DNA from: Oryzias latipes
Lineage: Eukaryota; Chordata; Actinopteri; Beloniformes; Adrianichthyidae
NCBI RefSeq assembly: GCF_002234675.1
Contig: NC_019872.2
Coordinates: 13,017,950 to 13,081,949, forward strand
Length of the DNA: 64,000 bases
Direction: 5' to 3'
The notes beneath the pieces are model-generated. The model made no database searches. It was not told where the DNA came from and saw nothing but the letters and a program-made list of their open reading frames with translations. The position numbers and the translations under genes were made by a program. Shown here one piece after another: positions 26,901 to 41,900 of this stretch (position 1 is its first letter; each line of letters opens with the position of its first letter).

Positions 26901-29900
26901 TATCGTTTCTTACAGGTTCTTTACCATCCATCGCCTCCATCCAAAGCCGTCGGTTGGCCTCTGAGTGCGCCTGTAGTGTTATAACGCCATGTCTGCAAGT
27001 GACGACAAACGACATTACACATCATACACAACACCCTTTAGTATAGAGTAGAACAGACATTGTCATCGTTCATGGAGCATGATGAAATTAAAGGCGGTCT
27101 TCGTGTCAAGGTGCATCAGGATTAGGCCTTTGGGTCATCCTTTTACCTCTCTATCACCTCGATGTCAAAGCAGAAGCGCTTATCAATGGAATCCGTCTTT
27201 CTTCGGACACAGGAGCGTAGCCGGAACACCTCTGGGGCTCCGCCCACCACACCGTTCTGTGGTCAAACATCACCTCGAGTTACATCGTCATCATGAAGCA
27301 AAGACATTTTTGTATTTTAGTTACTGCAGGGAAGAAACAGTACTATTAAAAAGTTTTTTTTTGTTTGTTTGTTTTAATTTGTGTAAAATAGCATTAAAAT
27401 GATTAAACCTTAAAACTAGTGGGCTAAAAAGCAATTCTGCATCTCTTGTTAGTATTCTTAAAGCTTTATAAAGTAAAACATTCATTAAAAAAGTTATTTA
27501 AAGTAGTTTCTTCCTTAATTGTCTTCTTATCTTCAACTTCTAAACCGTTTATGTTATGGAAAATGTCACTCTTTGGTATAGAGGCCTAGCAGAGTGACAG
27601 ACCCACCTGTCTGCTGGCTGCTCTGGCCTCTGTGCCGCTCATAGTGAACATCTTGGAGCTCCTCTCATAGGTGCAGTAGTACCTGGTCCACACACTGCCC
27701 AATGCTCCTAAATAAACACAAGTCTTGAATGAAGCCTTCTTTGACGCATGAGAGTTGGAGACATCAGAGAGTCTCACGTTTCTCCTGGATGTACAGATGC
27801 CCCTCCATGGTAAAGGAGCTGGGGGGTTTGAAGTCCTCTTCAGCCGACCGGATCCTCTTCATCAGCCTCTCAACCTCAACGCGGGTACTTTCAAAGTTGT
27901 TCCGAGCCTTTAGAACACATTGGTCATTATTGGCTCAACTAAATAAACAGATTAGGTTTCTTTTTTTTTTAAATTGATGCCCCAAAAAAAGAGCTGGAGA
28001 TTCCAGAGAAACTAATTTAAACAAATTAAGGTTGTCATGGTAATATATCAGTAAGGAAACTCACAGAATGACACAAAAGCATAAAATGGGTAAAGAAATC
28101 AGCTTAAGTGGAAGCTACGTTGATGAAAGACCTTCACTAGACCTGGTTTTGCCCTTTTTTGGCTTGTTTGCTCAAATCCTTCATCATTTTGGTGCAGCAT
28201 GTTCTCCTTCAGCTCTCATATCATATCCTCCATTGTCCACTTGCTGCTCATTATTCCTAAGATTTCAGCAACAGTTGGATTCTCAAATATCAACTTCTCA
28301 CCTTTCAATTTCAGGTAAACCGGTTTAACAAAATGCACAATTCCTGGGGAGGTGACGTTCAGAGGGTTAGAGAACCATTTGCCAATCAGTTCGTTGATGG
28401 TTCAAAACCTTGGCTTGATTGTCATTTTGACTTTTGATTGCTTAGCAGCTTTGAGAGCAATAATCATGAGCAGATTTGAAAGCTTACATTTTGCAGGTTA
28501 AACTGAAGGTGTTGCTTGTAGGGTTCAAACTCGTGAGCCAGCTCATAGCCTTCATGGTAGAAGGTGAACAGGCCTTGAAGGAAGGCTAATAACTGAGGAA
28601 CAGGAGAAAAAGAAAAACAGCCATCAGTCATTCACTCAATCAATCAGAGCCCTGGACTCCCAGCTTCTCTGGTTTCTAGACGCGACCTCAACAACAAAGA
28701 GTTTCATCAGCGAGGGGAATGTCCTCACAGGAAGCTGGCTGCAGCAGCAGGAAGCAAGCTGCACCGATATCCATCACTGAAGCGGAGTGTCAACATGTTT
28801 ACAGGCACAAACTTTGTCGCTACTGCGCTCCAGTTTAATTTTATGCCTGTTTCTGATTCTAAAACAATACATTTGTATTTTTCTGATGAGTATTCTGTAA
28901 CAAACTAGCGGCAACTCACCGGCTCCACAAACTCAAACTTCTTTCTCTCCTGAACCTCTTGGATCTTGAACACATACTGCAGCGATGCATCATAAAACCC
29001 CTGCCTGTCCTTCTTGATTTGAGCATCAGCCTGTAGGAGAAAGAACAGCAAACACGCACAAGCAGTCATTGCGATCCCTGATCCCACTGTGGCTCTGGGA
29101 GCATCAGAGTGGTTCCTGTACCTCCTGCAGCTGAGACTCTTTCTTTCTAGAGGACAAGTTGAGATGCTTCTCCAGGACAGAGTAATACCTTTCCGTCTCC
29201 TTGTCAAACTGCTTCTTTCCTTCCTAAGAAAGGCATATAAACACTTCAGAATTTAACAAAATAAAAGAGAATTTTGCTTCAGTAATAAGGTTTTGCTTAA
29301 TTAAACGTTTGTTTTGTTTTTTTAGGCAGCCGAGACAAATTGTCTTAAAAATGCAACAAGCAATCACAAAAAAATACAAGTAAATGCGTTCATTTTTGTG
29401 TTTGTCCTACTCCAGCCGGCCTATCGGGAAATAAAAGGCTCCAATAAAAACCAGAAGAGCTGTTAACACTACTAATGAAGAGGCTCTGCCAAAAAAGTTT
29501 GGAACATTTATCTGGCATGGCAAGTGCAACATGTGTCTCCAGCTGATTTTGGATAAACAGCATCAGGATGTTCTTTCACACAACTCTGCTACATTCCTCA
29601 GTCTGAAGAAACTCTAAGAAAAAAAAGAGACTTCCCTTAGACTTTATTAAAAGTAAGATGAACTTGTTTCTAGTCATGTAAACCACATGACTACTACCTG
29701 CATCCTTATTCTGGATAAATAAAAGTAGATAAAGTAAACTATGGAGTTGGAGACATGCATCTGAAAGCCACGTTCTCCTTCTTTGCAGAGCAGCCTCTCT
29801 GAGCTTGGCTCCTCTCTCCCAGCGTCCGTTCCCACGACCTTGAAACTGACTCTGGGATTCATAATTTATCCCAACAAATGAGGTTTTCTGATGCAAAGAC

Positions 29901-32900
29901 CTGAGCGCTAAATGTGTGTGCAACCTTTTCTACTGTTCAAAATCTGGAAGTACTCTGCAGATTTACCTTAACAGCTCCGATTTGTTCCTTACGAAACCTC
30001 TCCAGCGGTGAGATCAAAAGATTGTCAGCATTCTGGATCTGAAACAGCAGGAGGAGGAAAAAAAAAGACTTCTGTGTTGTGCATCAGCAAATGTAAAAAC
30101 CAGCGGCGAAATACGAGAACATCACAGTGGCCAACACAAAAGGGCTGCAGCTTCAGTGACAAGTTCAAAATGATTCTCGCAAAAAAACAGTTAAATAAAT
30201 GCTGTTTTTGGTTAATTATTTCCTAAAACACACAAACACTCAGTTGATCAAAACTTTATGGTGTTAAAACAGTGACAACTTTGCCAAGTTGTAGAAAAAT
30301 TCCCGTTTTTCTGGGAACAACTATGCACCCAGTGCACCTAAAGGATGTCCATCTAAGTGCTTTTCTTTGTGAAAAATAGCTTTTAAAAACAGTAGACATT
30401 AATTATTTTGTCTCTTGAATCTTGAATGAATGACACTTTATTTATACTGCACTTTTCAAAGCCATCCTGATGCCAAAGTGCTTTACATATAAAAAAAGAA
30501 AAAAGCTATGAAATACATAAAAAGACAGATAAAAATGTAATAAAAGAGTAAACAAAAATAAGATTTTTAATTGACATATGTTTCTTGGAAAGTATGCTTT
30601 ACCAAACCTTCTAAAACAATATTTTTTCATTAAAACCATATTTTTTATTTTAGTTTGGGATAAGTAAAAAAATTGACTATATTATCCGAGAAGTTTCTCT
30701 AACAAGTCCTGCATGAAGCTAAAAAGTCGCAAACGCATACGGTCAAAGAAAGAGAGAGTTTGCTGCATTCAATGAGCAGCTGCTGCTGACTGCTGTATGA
30801 CAGAAAACATGGATGAGGCAACTGGGAGGATTTTGAAACCTTTTCAGTCAATAATTCAATAAAGAACGAAGCAAAAGATGTTGACTGGATTTAAAATCCA
30901 TAAACCGGACATGTAAAATCCAGATGGAGACCTAAAAAGACATCAAAGAATAAGGAAAAAAACAGAATGTCTCTAAAAACAAACTTTTGGATCAAGTGAA
31001 TCAACACATTCAACATTATAAACAGCAAACAGAACCCGATTCTAAATGCTTAAAGACCCACTCAGATGAAAAAAGAGTTCTTGGCGTTTTTTAACATGCT
31101 TTTGTGGAATTGTTCTAATAATAAAGGACAATAAAAATAAGCTAAAATTGCATTTATGAGTATTTCTTTACTATAATCATTGGGAATCAGGAGCAGACGA
31201 AAAAATTAAGTTTGGAAAAGAGAATGTAAAGAGAAAATCCGCTGTTCAGACCACAAACTCCCTGCTCCGCTCCATTCTGATGCATCCACTTGTAGACAAA
31301 TAGATCACACACACCTTCGTCTTCCTCGTCTGATCTGACATTTGGCTCAAACCTTTACGGCCGTATAGCTCCAAAATTGCTCTGTTGCACTGGGAATGTT
31401 AGGTTGGTGCTTAGAGGGGCTGTAAGCTAGCGGAAGCGGGTGTCTGGAAGCAGGATCCGGCTTGCTCTGCGCCAACATTCCTACCCACATGTCAGAGGCA
31501 AACTTCTAATGAACTACAGCCACTCTGGAGAAACAATGTTCTAGAAAATGATACAGGTTTTTTGATTGTTGCAAAAAAAGGCAGAAATTATAATTAAAAG
31601 GCCACTAGGAACACTTTAAAAATAGATCAAAAGATGATCAGAGTGGGATTTTAAAGGGAAACAAAAATTGACGATCCACAATCACTTCTTTGTCTGAAAA
31701 AAAAAATGATTCAATAAAAAATGGAAAATAAGAATAAGATCATAACTGATGCCTAATAAGGAGAACACAAGATTGCTGTCCATACCTCTACAACAAATGC
31801 AGTAATGCACCTTTATACAAACATTTCATTTCTATTTTTTCATCTTAATAATGATAATACTCCATTTTCTTTCAAGCGCCGTTTTTGACACTTAAAGACA
31901 CTATACATAGCAGTAAAAATAAGAACACATATACATTAAAGCAGAATAAGGTAAAATAAAATCAGCCAACAAAAGAATAGACAAAAAATCAAAGTGAGAA
32001 AGGGGATTTAAACAGGTGAGTTTGATTCTGGATTTTTAACATGGATAAGGACTTGAGCTTAGTAGCATGGAGTTAAGCGTCTGGGTTTGGTCGTACAGGG
32101 ATAATATAACAACTGCTCCATGATAAAGCTCAACTGGAACAATGAAGATTATCAGTTTTCATTTGTCCATGTAACAAAAACATCAAGGTGTCAGACATGG
32201 AAGTGAAACAAAGCCCACCTTGTACTCATTTTGTAACTTGTAGTTATGACTGAAAATGAAAAAACAATCCCAGATTTGGGTCCAGTTTGATCAAATATAT
32301 TTAAGCTTTGAACAATGTTCAAAAATGTAGATTATTTTTCTATGAAGCAGCTGAATAAAGATACATCCCCGAAAACTGCAGTGACTTTTTTTCAAAGGTG
32401 CAGAACAGACAGAAGTCTAACTTGAAACACGTCTTTATTGGAAATCGTTTCAATTTATGAAGTTGAACAGAAACAGTGGAGCCAGAATGAAATTAGACCA
32501 AAACACATGAAAAAGTATTTATTCTTTTTTGTAAGTTTAGACAAACGTTGCACAAAGCTGAACTACAGTTTAGGTAAATAAATATGTACAATCTGACATT
32601 TTTCCCACAAGTTTGAGCGGAAAGAACTTGATTTGTTCATCTTTTTCCTAAATTTTAGTTCTACATGGTTGCACAATTCTCAATATCCACATTTGCATTC
32701 AGCTTCTAGTTGTTTAATCTAATAGGTTAGAAAAAATAACTGAAATAATCAATTAATTTCTTAGTTTTGTCCCCAGTGACCAGAATACAAACTGGGTCAC
32801 AATTGATAAACAGCCCTTTAAGCTAGAACAGGTAGATATTTTAGCGGAACCTGTGTGCTGGAGCAGCCCTCCTCATTTATTACTGATGGTATTAAGAGTC

Positions 32901-35900
32901 CAGCAGGGCCGTTGTGTCACAGTCAGCGGAAAAGCATACAATCCAAACACGCACAGAAAGACGGACAGCAGACAAACACACACAGAAACCTTTTATGGAC
33001 TTTCCCAGCCAGCAGAGTCTGAGGCCAGTCACTGGGGGATTGTCTGAATAGGTTCCACATGGTTCCTCCTACAACCAGACCATGTACACAGCCACAAAGG
33101 CAAACACTCTGAAACAAGGGACCATACATCAGGTAGTGTTAGCCCTCTGCAAATGCACAAAGGTTTGGCTCCACGTACTTTGCCAAACTGCCGTCACTCT
33201 CACACAAAGGCCACTGGCTTGATGGAGGGTCTCAGAGCTGGAGACATTTCCCAAAATACCCCAATGTGCTCCGCTGGCACAAAGCTCACACTGAACTGCA
33301 AACTTCTAAATCACATTGAGGAAAATTAGGTCAAGAAACAAGAAGAGGAAGAAAGATTGTGTCAAGTGAGGAGGACGGTAAATGCTGCACCAAAATGAAC
33401 AAGGGCAAAGTCATGAAATAGTGAAGGATCATTGTGAGTTAAAAACGTTTGGGACCATCTTAATGTAGGCTCCACTTTTTAGAGAACTTAGTATCAAACC
33501 TCCAAGCTCCCAATGTCAGGACAGACACTCGTCCACTAGGCCACTGAGATAGTTTGCAACGTGGGAGTCAAGTTCTGGAGACAACAGTCTTGTTTCCTTT
33601 TCCAGCCAGTGTTTTAGCAGAAATCCGGCCAGAAATATCTGGAAAGCGAGCGGAAGAGTGTCCTTCAAAAACCACAGGTTGAGATCAGAGGTGTAAAGAT
33701 GGTGGGAGGGGCTCCACTTCTCTGTGATCTCTCGCTCTTTCACATCTTCATAATTCTTTTTTTTACTATTTTTATTCTAGTTAACACAGTTCCAGCTACT
33801 TATTGTTCTCTGAGTTTGGTAAAGTTTTACTCTAAAGTTTCAGTGGTTATAGAAAGTTTCTGGTACAGACATTCATTTCTGGTACAGACATTCATCAGAA
33901 CAGTTTGGCTTTTAAAAAATTCCGGGCTGAGAATGATACAGGGCAGCCTAGTCGCAACTAAAAGTCTTTAAAAGTTCATATTTTTCTATACAGAAAAATG
34001 TAAAAATAATATTCCTGTCTAGAGGCCGCTACAGTTTTAGAGTGCATTTCCCTCCAAAATGTTTATGCATGAAAAAGAATGCACTAACAAAAGGGTGGAA
34101 AATAAAAATGTAACAGTACACAGACATGCTGTCTGTGTCGCCTGCAGCAGACCCGCCCTTTGACCTGCCCCCACCGGCAGAGAAGCTACTACACGCCCCT
34201 CACCCTCCTCTGCCTCTGCCACCCTGGTCAGAGCTCCACAAGACAAATTCTTTTTAAAAAATCCACTTTTTTCAGCTGACACCCCATGGCAAACAATTTT
34301 ATTTTTGGTCACCAAGGGGTGATGAACATGTCAATAAGACTATTAGCAGAATCAGCAAAAGTACATTTTTGGATTCCCTTGGCAACAGAGGTTTTTTGTT
34401 AATCAGGACCACATTCCTAAAATGTTTATAATCTATGTCACATTGTTTCATTCAACTTGAGCCAACGATTCATGTATTTAAGTTTCTCCATATTCTGGTA
34501 AAGAAAATATGCAAGCAACGGGGAAATGCAACTTAAGTGAGCTCAACACACAAATGCTGTTCAATATTGAAAAAGTTTAAAACCAACATTTCTTACCAAG
34601 AAGCCTCCAAATAATGCTTGAGGGGTTATGAGGCAATAGATCGCTTGAATAAGGTACTAAAGGTAATTTTTATGATATTTTCAAGATAGCTGCCTCTTCC
34701 TGAGGTCAAAGGTCAATAAAACTATGCTGCTTATGTGCTAAATTTTGAAGAGATTGCAGGAACAAAAGTTTTTGTTTCCCATGTTGTGCAAAATTGTGAA
34801 AATTGCCGAATTTCACATTTTGCCAAAAAACGGCTGCCAAGCCTTAGGTGTTTTACCCATCCCATGATAATTTCATTTTATTTATAGCGGCAACTTCCAA
34901 TAAAATCTACGAAACACCCATAAACGTGCATTTTGACTTCCGCATTCAAAACGCTACTAATACAGAAGTAATACAATGTACGCTCACGTTCACAAGTAGC
35001 TCTGCCCGGGAACAAGTGTTTTTAATGAGGAAGTCTAGCTCTAGTTTCAAGTTTCTACAACCATTTTTGGGCTTTACACACCATTGAATGCGTGTTGAAA
35101 GTTAAACCATGTCAAACTTTGACCAATCAGGGACTCACATTAGGTAGTGATGTATGGATAATTACACGCCCCTCTTAATTTATGGAAGCCCAATGGTTTG
35201 AAAATTAATCATGAAGGAGAAATGAAAAATTGTGGCATGTGCCTGGATGGGCATCAGTTGAGTTTAAAAACCTGCATTAAGGGCGTTCTTGCCTGGTGTG
35301 CCCATAGCTTTCCCATTCATCTTTTTGACAAATTTGCCCACAGAGACTTTATTATTTATTTGGGGTTGGGGTCGTTGGGGTCGTTTCACTGGGTACAAAG
35401 TATGTGCACATTTTAGTGAGTTTTTGAGTATGTAGCTGGGATTTTTTTTTCTCTCAAACGCACTGTAAGAACGAAAATTGACGGAACCAATATAGTCCTA
35501 GCAGACCAGGACTGCTGCCGGCCAAAACCACAGTAAAACCTCCTCCAGGTAAGTGAAAACATGCTGTTATTACAACAGAAGAGGCTGAAAAACCAACATC
35601 CCAGCCTTTTTAGAGGATTTTGCTTGTTTTACAGTGTTCACCCATCATCAGTGTTACCAGATATCTGGTGGCATTTGGGGAGAGCACACCCAACGCACAG
35701 GGACTCCACACCAAACCCAAGGAGCTCCCGGCCTCCTAATCCTTCAGAGGTTCTGCTCCATGACCCACAGAAACCTTAGAAGCTGTTGTAGGCGTAAGGC
35801 TAGAACCTATCAAAATTTTTCAGTGGTGCGAGCAGTTTGAGCTCCTACTACCTACCAGGAAAGGAATCGTAATGTTATGGCTGGCTGGAGCATAAAGACT

Positions 35901-38900
35901 CTTTTGTTGCTAACTGCTGCATCAGCAGCTTTAGAAAAGAAGCCATCAACAGTCCCCTCCCTCCTATACCTTATGAGACACCAAAAAAAGTAATACCTAC
36001 AGTACCTTGATAAAATTCTGCATTTAACTTCACATAAACACTCATTATCTTACCAGCCGCTTTCGCTCCTCCTCCATGGTGTTTAGGAGCTGCGAGAACT
36101 CCTTCAGGGACTGAGCTGCAGGGAGATCACACAATCACTTTGATATTTGAGCTTGTGCTTCACTTGAAAGTCCAGGACATTATCCTGCTGCCTCGTCTCA
36201 CCTATGTTAATCTCATCATCCGTTTCCGCATCTCCAGTGCACTCAAACTGAAACTCCTGCAGAGACTGGGAGAAGCGTTGCACTGCCAGAGAGAGGCCTG
36301 CGAAAACAGGAAGAATTTCTTTCAGCTGTAAAAAGCAGATAAAAGTCCATTCCCATTTTCATAAACGTAATAGCTTCTTTAAAAGCCAAGAACGGAAAGT
36401 GTCAAAGACTGAAGCAATGTTACTGCCAGGAAGTGTTTGTGAGGAAACCCTTTCTGGATCACCTGATGTATGTAGCATCAGGGGGACTTTCTCTTTAGGG
36501 AAATTCCAACAAACTTGATTGATATAAAGGGAAATGTTCACATTTTTTTAATTTGTTTGGTTTAGTCTCATACAGAAAGGACCAAAGTCCCAGGAAATGT
36601 TACAGAGCTGGAAGTTTGACATACCCTCTATACCAAAGAAGAGGAAGAATATAAAATGAATACATTTTCAAATGTCTGGCTATACTGTTTAGCTATTGAT
36701 TATTAATAAGTTCCTTCGACTCCTCATTGCATCAAGGAAAAAAAAGGATGAGTTTTGCAGACTTTTCCATTCTTCAAATCAAGAGTCTGCAACCTGAGGC
36801 TCTGAAGCCACATGTGGCTCTTTCACTAAAGAAAAATAAAATAATAGTAGCCCTAACTTTTAAAAATGGCTTAGTTTGGCTTAAACTTTTATGGCTGAGG
36901 TTCTCCTAGAACAGTGAAATAAACTGTTACAGTTTTTACAACACTGCTGACATTACACCAAGTCGTCATGTGCTCTAGCATTCCTCTACTACTTTGCACT
37001 GATTTCAAATGCTGCCAAAGCTTTAGTAAAAAGTTTGATCTTCTCTGGAGTACTCTTTTTATGTTATGGAAGATTGGCGTCTGGTGGAAAGTTTGTGCCG
37101 GTGTTCAGCAGTGGACACCGGCAGACATTCAGTATATGAATATGCGTGTAAATGGGTGAATTGGACTGTGACTGTAAAGCGCTCTGGGCCATTGATGAAG
37201 GTAGAAAGTGCTACAAACCTCAATAAAAAGTAAAAAAAGAAAAGCCTTTTCTCTGTACATTTCTGTTTTTATTCGTGCCAAAAAGGAAATATAATTTATA
37301 TTTTTTTCAAAAGTAACAACGGGACAAATTTTTGAAAGGGTGAAATAAGACTGTGTGGCTCCTGTAGGTTTTGATCAGTAAGAAACAGGCCTAAATGGCT
37401 CTTTTGATATTAAAGGTTGCAGACCCCTGCTCTAAATGAAGTTACACTGTAAGCGAACCACACCAGGGTTCAATTCCACTGGGAATGTTTGCCTTTTGAA
37501 AAACCAGTGTGTGTTTGATCCCCGCCGGAGTTCACACTTACCAAATGAAGCAAAGCACTCAAAGAAACCAAATGTCTGGTGTGATAATCTCTTCTACAGC
37601 TGTAAAGAGAGGTGTGGATCTAAATCATCTCCAGAATTTTTTTAATTTTGAATGAAAGGGCATGCTGCTCCTAATTTTAGAGTTGACAGCACAACACAGT
37701 GAGTTGTGTTCACTGTCACACAGCAAAGTGGCAATAAAAGAAAAACCAGAAGGCCACAGTCCTCTTGTCTACAGTTCAATGCAGATAACTGCTTCTGGTC
37801 TCTTTTCAAACATAGTTTGGATCTGTTTCTGATTCGAAAGAACAGCAAAATGTATGGAGAAGTATCAAATAGCCCCACACAAGGGATTTTTTTTCAATCA
37901 CTCACATCAGCTGATAAACTCCTGGACTTAACTTTGTTTCAGCTGCTAATAAAAAAGTTAAAAAAATCGACAGCAAATGTTTGCAGTGGTAGCTGGGTAA
38001 TCACAGTCCAATTCATAACATAGAAGAATAATACTCATTTTCAACTTTTCAATAAAGTAGTAACAAATATCTAATTTCAGATCTAGTTTTTGAATGACTA
38101 TATGATGCACTTTTTATAGATTGTGTGTAAATGAATGACCAAATGATGAACTTATTTATTAGTTAGCTGCAAAGTTATTGCTTTTTTAATCTTTAATGCA
38201 CTTACCTAAGAGCACTTTAAAATGTTGTTGTTCATGTGAAACTGACAAGTAAAGTATCTCTTATCTATCTAATAATTTAAAGAAATTGTATATGACATAC
38301 AGCAAAGCACTGATCTTTTTTTTAACTTTCTTGCTGGAAAAAAGTTGAACTTTTATCCGGTTTAAAGGAATAATAGAGTTATCACTGTTATTATTATGAT
38401 TAGAAATGTTTACTGTGCAACAAAAGAGCTGATGACAAATTGGCTGGACTGCGCAGAAACTAATAGTGCAACCATGCATTCAAAAGTCCTTCACAAGAAT
38501 TAATCTAAAGTATAAATGTATTTACAGTCAAGAGAAAATAGTTGTGCAGCCCCATTAAATCCTGGTTGTAAGTACACTGACCAAAAATATAAACGCAACA
38601 CTTTTGTTATTGCTCCCTTTTTTTATGGTATGAACTCAAAGATGTGAAACATTTTCCACATACACACAATAACCAGTTCTCTGAAATATTGTTCACAAAT
38701 CTGTTTAAATCTGTGATAGTGAGCACTTCTCCTTTGCCAAGACAATCCATCCCACCTCACAGGTGTGCCATATCAAGATGCTGATTAGACAGCATGATTA
38801 TTGCACAGGTGTGCCTTAGACTGGCCTGGAACTGGTTATTTTGTGTATGTGGAAAATGTTTCACATCTTTGAGTTCATACCACAAAAAATGAGAGCAATA

Positions 38901-41900
38901 ACAAAAGTGTTGCGTTTATATTTTTGGTCAGTGTATTAAAAAAGCAATAAAAAATGCATTTGTCAAAAAATACTTGCTTACAAAAAAATTTTTTTTTTTA
39001 AATGAGCCGGCCTTACTGAGTGACCTCATGTCACAAAATCTCACCTTTGACAGCATTAACTTGAACTGTTTCCTGTTTCCTTATCAGCTCTTGTGGGTGA
39101 GTTTCGGCTCATTCTTTAGCTGGTTTATTGTGCAGTCATCATGCTGCTGCTGTGATTCATATGGCTGTCCAGTTGTTACATAGCTCAACATCAGCAAAGC
39201 TTTAGCAATCCATCGGGACGGCTTTATGCTTGCCTCCTGACAAACAGAGTTCACAGTTGATTTGGTGATTGTAAAGTCACCAAATGATGTGGCTGCAAAA
39301 AGGCCCAAATGTTCATCCTTCCACCACCATGCTTGACTGCATTTGTAAGATATTACATTACTGCTAGATTGTTTTCACCAAATGCGGTTTTCAGTAATGT
39401 AAAAATCATTTTTGATAAATCTTCAGGGATAATCTAATAACTTGTTTTTGATTTACAAAGGTGTCTAGCCTTTTAGGTTGTCTGCATTTCTTTAGGTACA
39501 GCATTGTCTTACTACAGTGGAAATCTATTGGAACACGTAATTTGACAGACAGCAGTTTTTAACAAATTCTATTTCTTACTGAAACGGTTTTTGTGACTGG
39601 TTCTAGATGTGAATGCAACAGCAATTCTTTCTCTGAAATTTCACGAATCACTTTTCTCTTAAAGTTATTAAATCATAAACAGGAATGTACAAGAGAAACT
39701 GCTGCTTTTGCAGATTTTTGAAAACCTGCTTAGGACCTTCCTCATTGTTAGCAGTACTAAACTTAAGATCTGGCTTTATAAGCACAATTAAAGCAATAAG
39801 AGGATACCTAAGGTCTGTTCTATTTGGCTGGTAGTGAAAGCTCGCTAGAACGTCACTGCAGATGGAACAATCAAACACTAGTTGACATAAAAATGAAAGC
39901 TTCTAGTTTGTATGCAAGTGAATCCTGATGTGGTTCACTTACAGTCTGAATGCAATCCTAATTTTGAAAGAAAAAATTATCAAAAAAAAAAAAGACAAAT
40001 ATTTGTATGTGATAGCCAGAGAACCGGTGGGACTAGCTCATGTTTTGTTTTTCTTCTTCCTGGTTACTTATTTCTGAGTGAAAAATACCCCCAAAGATGC
40101 AGTTTTTTTTTTTTACTTTTTAAAATACTGTGTTCACTCATTTCTTTTGAAAATAAACCAAGCCAAAAATGATAGTGTCCTACCCAGAGTTCATCTGACT
40201 TTCCTGGTTTAAAATTGACAAACAATAATGTTGTTTGCTATGCTGATGGACAGGCTGACAGACGAGGTAAGACAGGAATCTCCCTGGACAATGATGTTTG
40301 CGGATGACATTGTAATTTGCAGTGAGAGTAGAGAGCAGGTGGAGGAACAGCTAGAGAGGTGGAGGTTTGCTCTGGAAAGAAGAGGTATGAAGGTCAGTCG
40401 TAGTAAGACAGAATACATGTGTCTGAACGAGAGGGATCAAGGTAGAAGCGTTAGGTTACAGGGGACTGAGGTGAAGAAGGTGCAGGATTTTAAGTACTTG
40501 GGGTCAACAGTTCAGTGTGATGGGGATTGTGGAAAAGAGGTGAAGAGGCGAGTGCAGGCAGGTTGGAGCGGTTGGAGGAAAGTGTCAGGAGTGTTGTGTG
40601 ACAGAAAAGTGCCAGCAAGACTCAAAGGAAAGGTGTACAAGACAGTGGTGAGACCAGCTCTGCTCTATGGGTTAGAGACGGTAGCAGTGAGACAGAGACA
40701 AGAGGCTGAGATGGAGGTAGCAGAGATGAAGATGTTGAGGTTCTCCTTAGGAGTGACCAGGTTAGACAGGATAAGGAACGAGTACATCAGAGGGACGGCT
40801 CATGTTGCCTGTGTCAGCGACAAAGTCAGAGAAGCCAGACTGAGATGGTTTGGACATGTTCAGAGGAGGGATAGTGGATATATTGGTAGAAGGATGTTGG
40901 AGATGGAGCTGCCTGGCAGGAGGGCAAGAGGACGGCCAAAGAGGAGATACATGGATGTCTTAACAGAGGACATGAAGTTGGCTAACGTTAGGGTAGAAGA
41001 TGTTCATGATAGAGTGAGGTGGAAAAGGATGATTCGCTGTGGCGACCCCTGATGGGAAAAGCCGAAAGAGAAAGAAGAAGAATGTGAAAGTGTGGCATTA
41101 GCTTAATTGTGTTAAAATACTAGCACAGTGTAAAATGGCTCATTCTAACCATTCTTGGATGATGTTTTTCCAGTGCTAAAATCTATTAAATCAGATTCGA
41201 CAATGTGTTTTTGTACAACATTATGCAGTTTTGTCCATGATTGCAACTTAATTGTCGTAATGCTGGAACCCAAAAAAACACTTTGAAGTCCCACTTCGAT
41301 CATCTTTTGATTTATTGTAAAAGCATTCCCAGTGGTCTTTTACTTATGATTGTGCTGATTTTAGCCAAAATAAAAAATAAAATAAAAACCTGTGTGGTTT
41401 TCTAGGACATAGTTTCTGCAGAGCGGCAGGAGTTCATTGGAAATTCACCTCAGAGATGTTACCGCAAAGCAACCCTCCTTCCCGTCTCCTTGACGTTGCT
41501 AGGAGCTTGGAGCAGGAAGCTTTTGGCCTTCCGTTTGTATTTTCTACATACAACAAATATGCTGCTTTTCAAACTCTGGTCCTGATTCACTACAATTTGA
41601 ATTTAAAAAACCACTAAGATTGGAAATTTTAAGCTTAATTTTCTTTATATATGTCCTCCATCATCAAAAATATGGATATTATATTTACCAAAATGATGTA
41701 AAAATCCAGATAACGAAAGCTTTATTAGCGCACTGTGCTGTGGGCGTGGCCAGGGGCGGGGCTCTGGAAGAGGACGGTTTAATTTTTTTTATTCAGGACT
41801 TTTCAGAATAAAGTGTTACTGAGCAAGGCACTACTGGCTTGACTGACTGTAGTCTGTGGTCTGAAACAAGACCAGACACAACCGACAGTTTAGCACACAG

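Noticed and set aside
33516-34315. Two minus-strand open frames in arhgap42 intron 3
   Set aside because: No recognisable domain, no repeat relationship, and stop-free lengths expected by chance.
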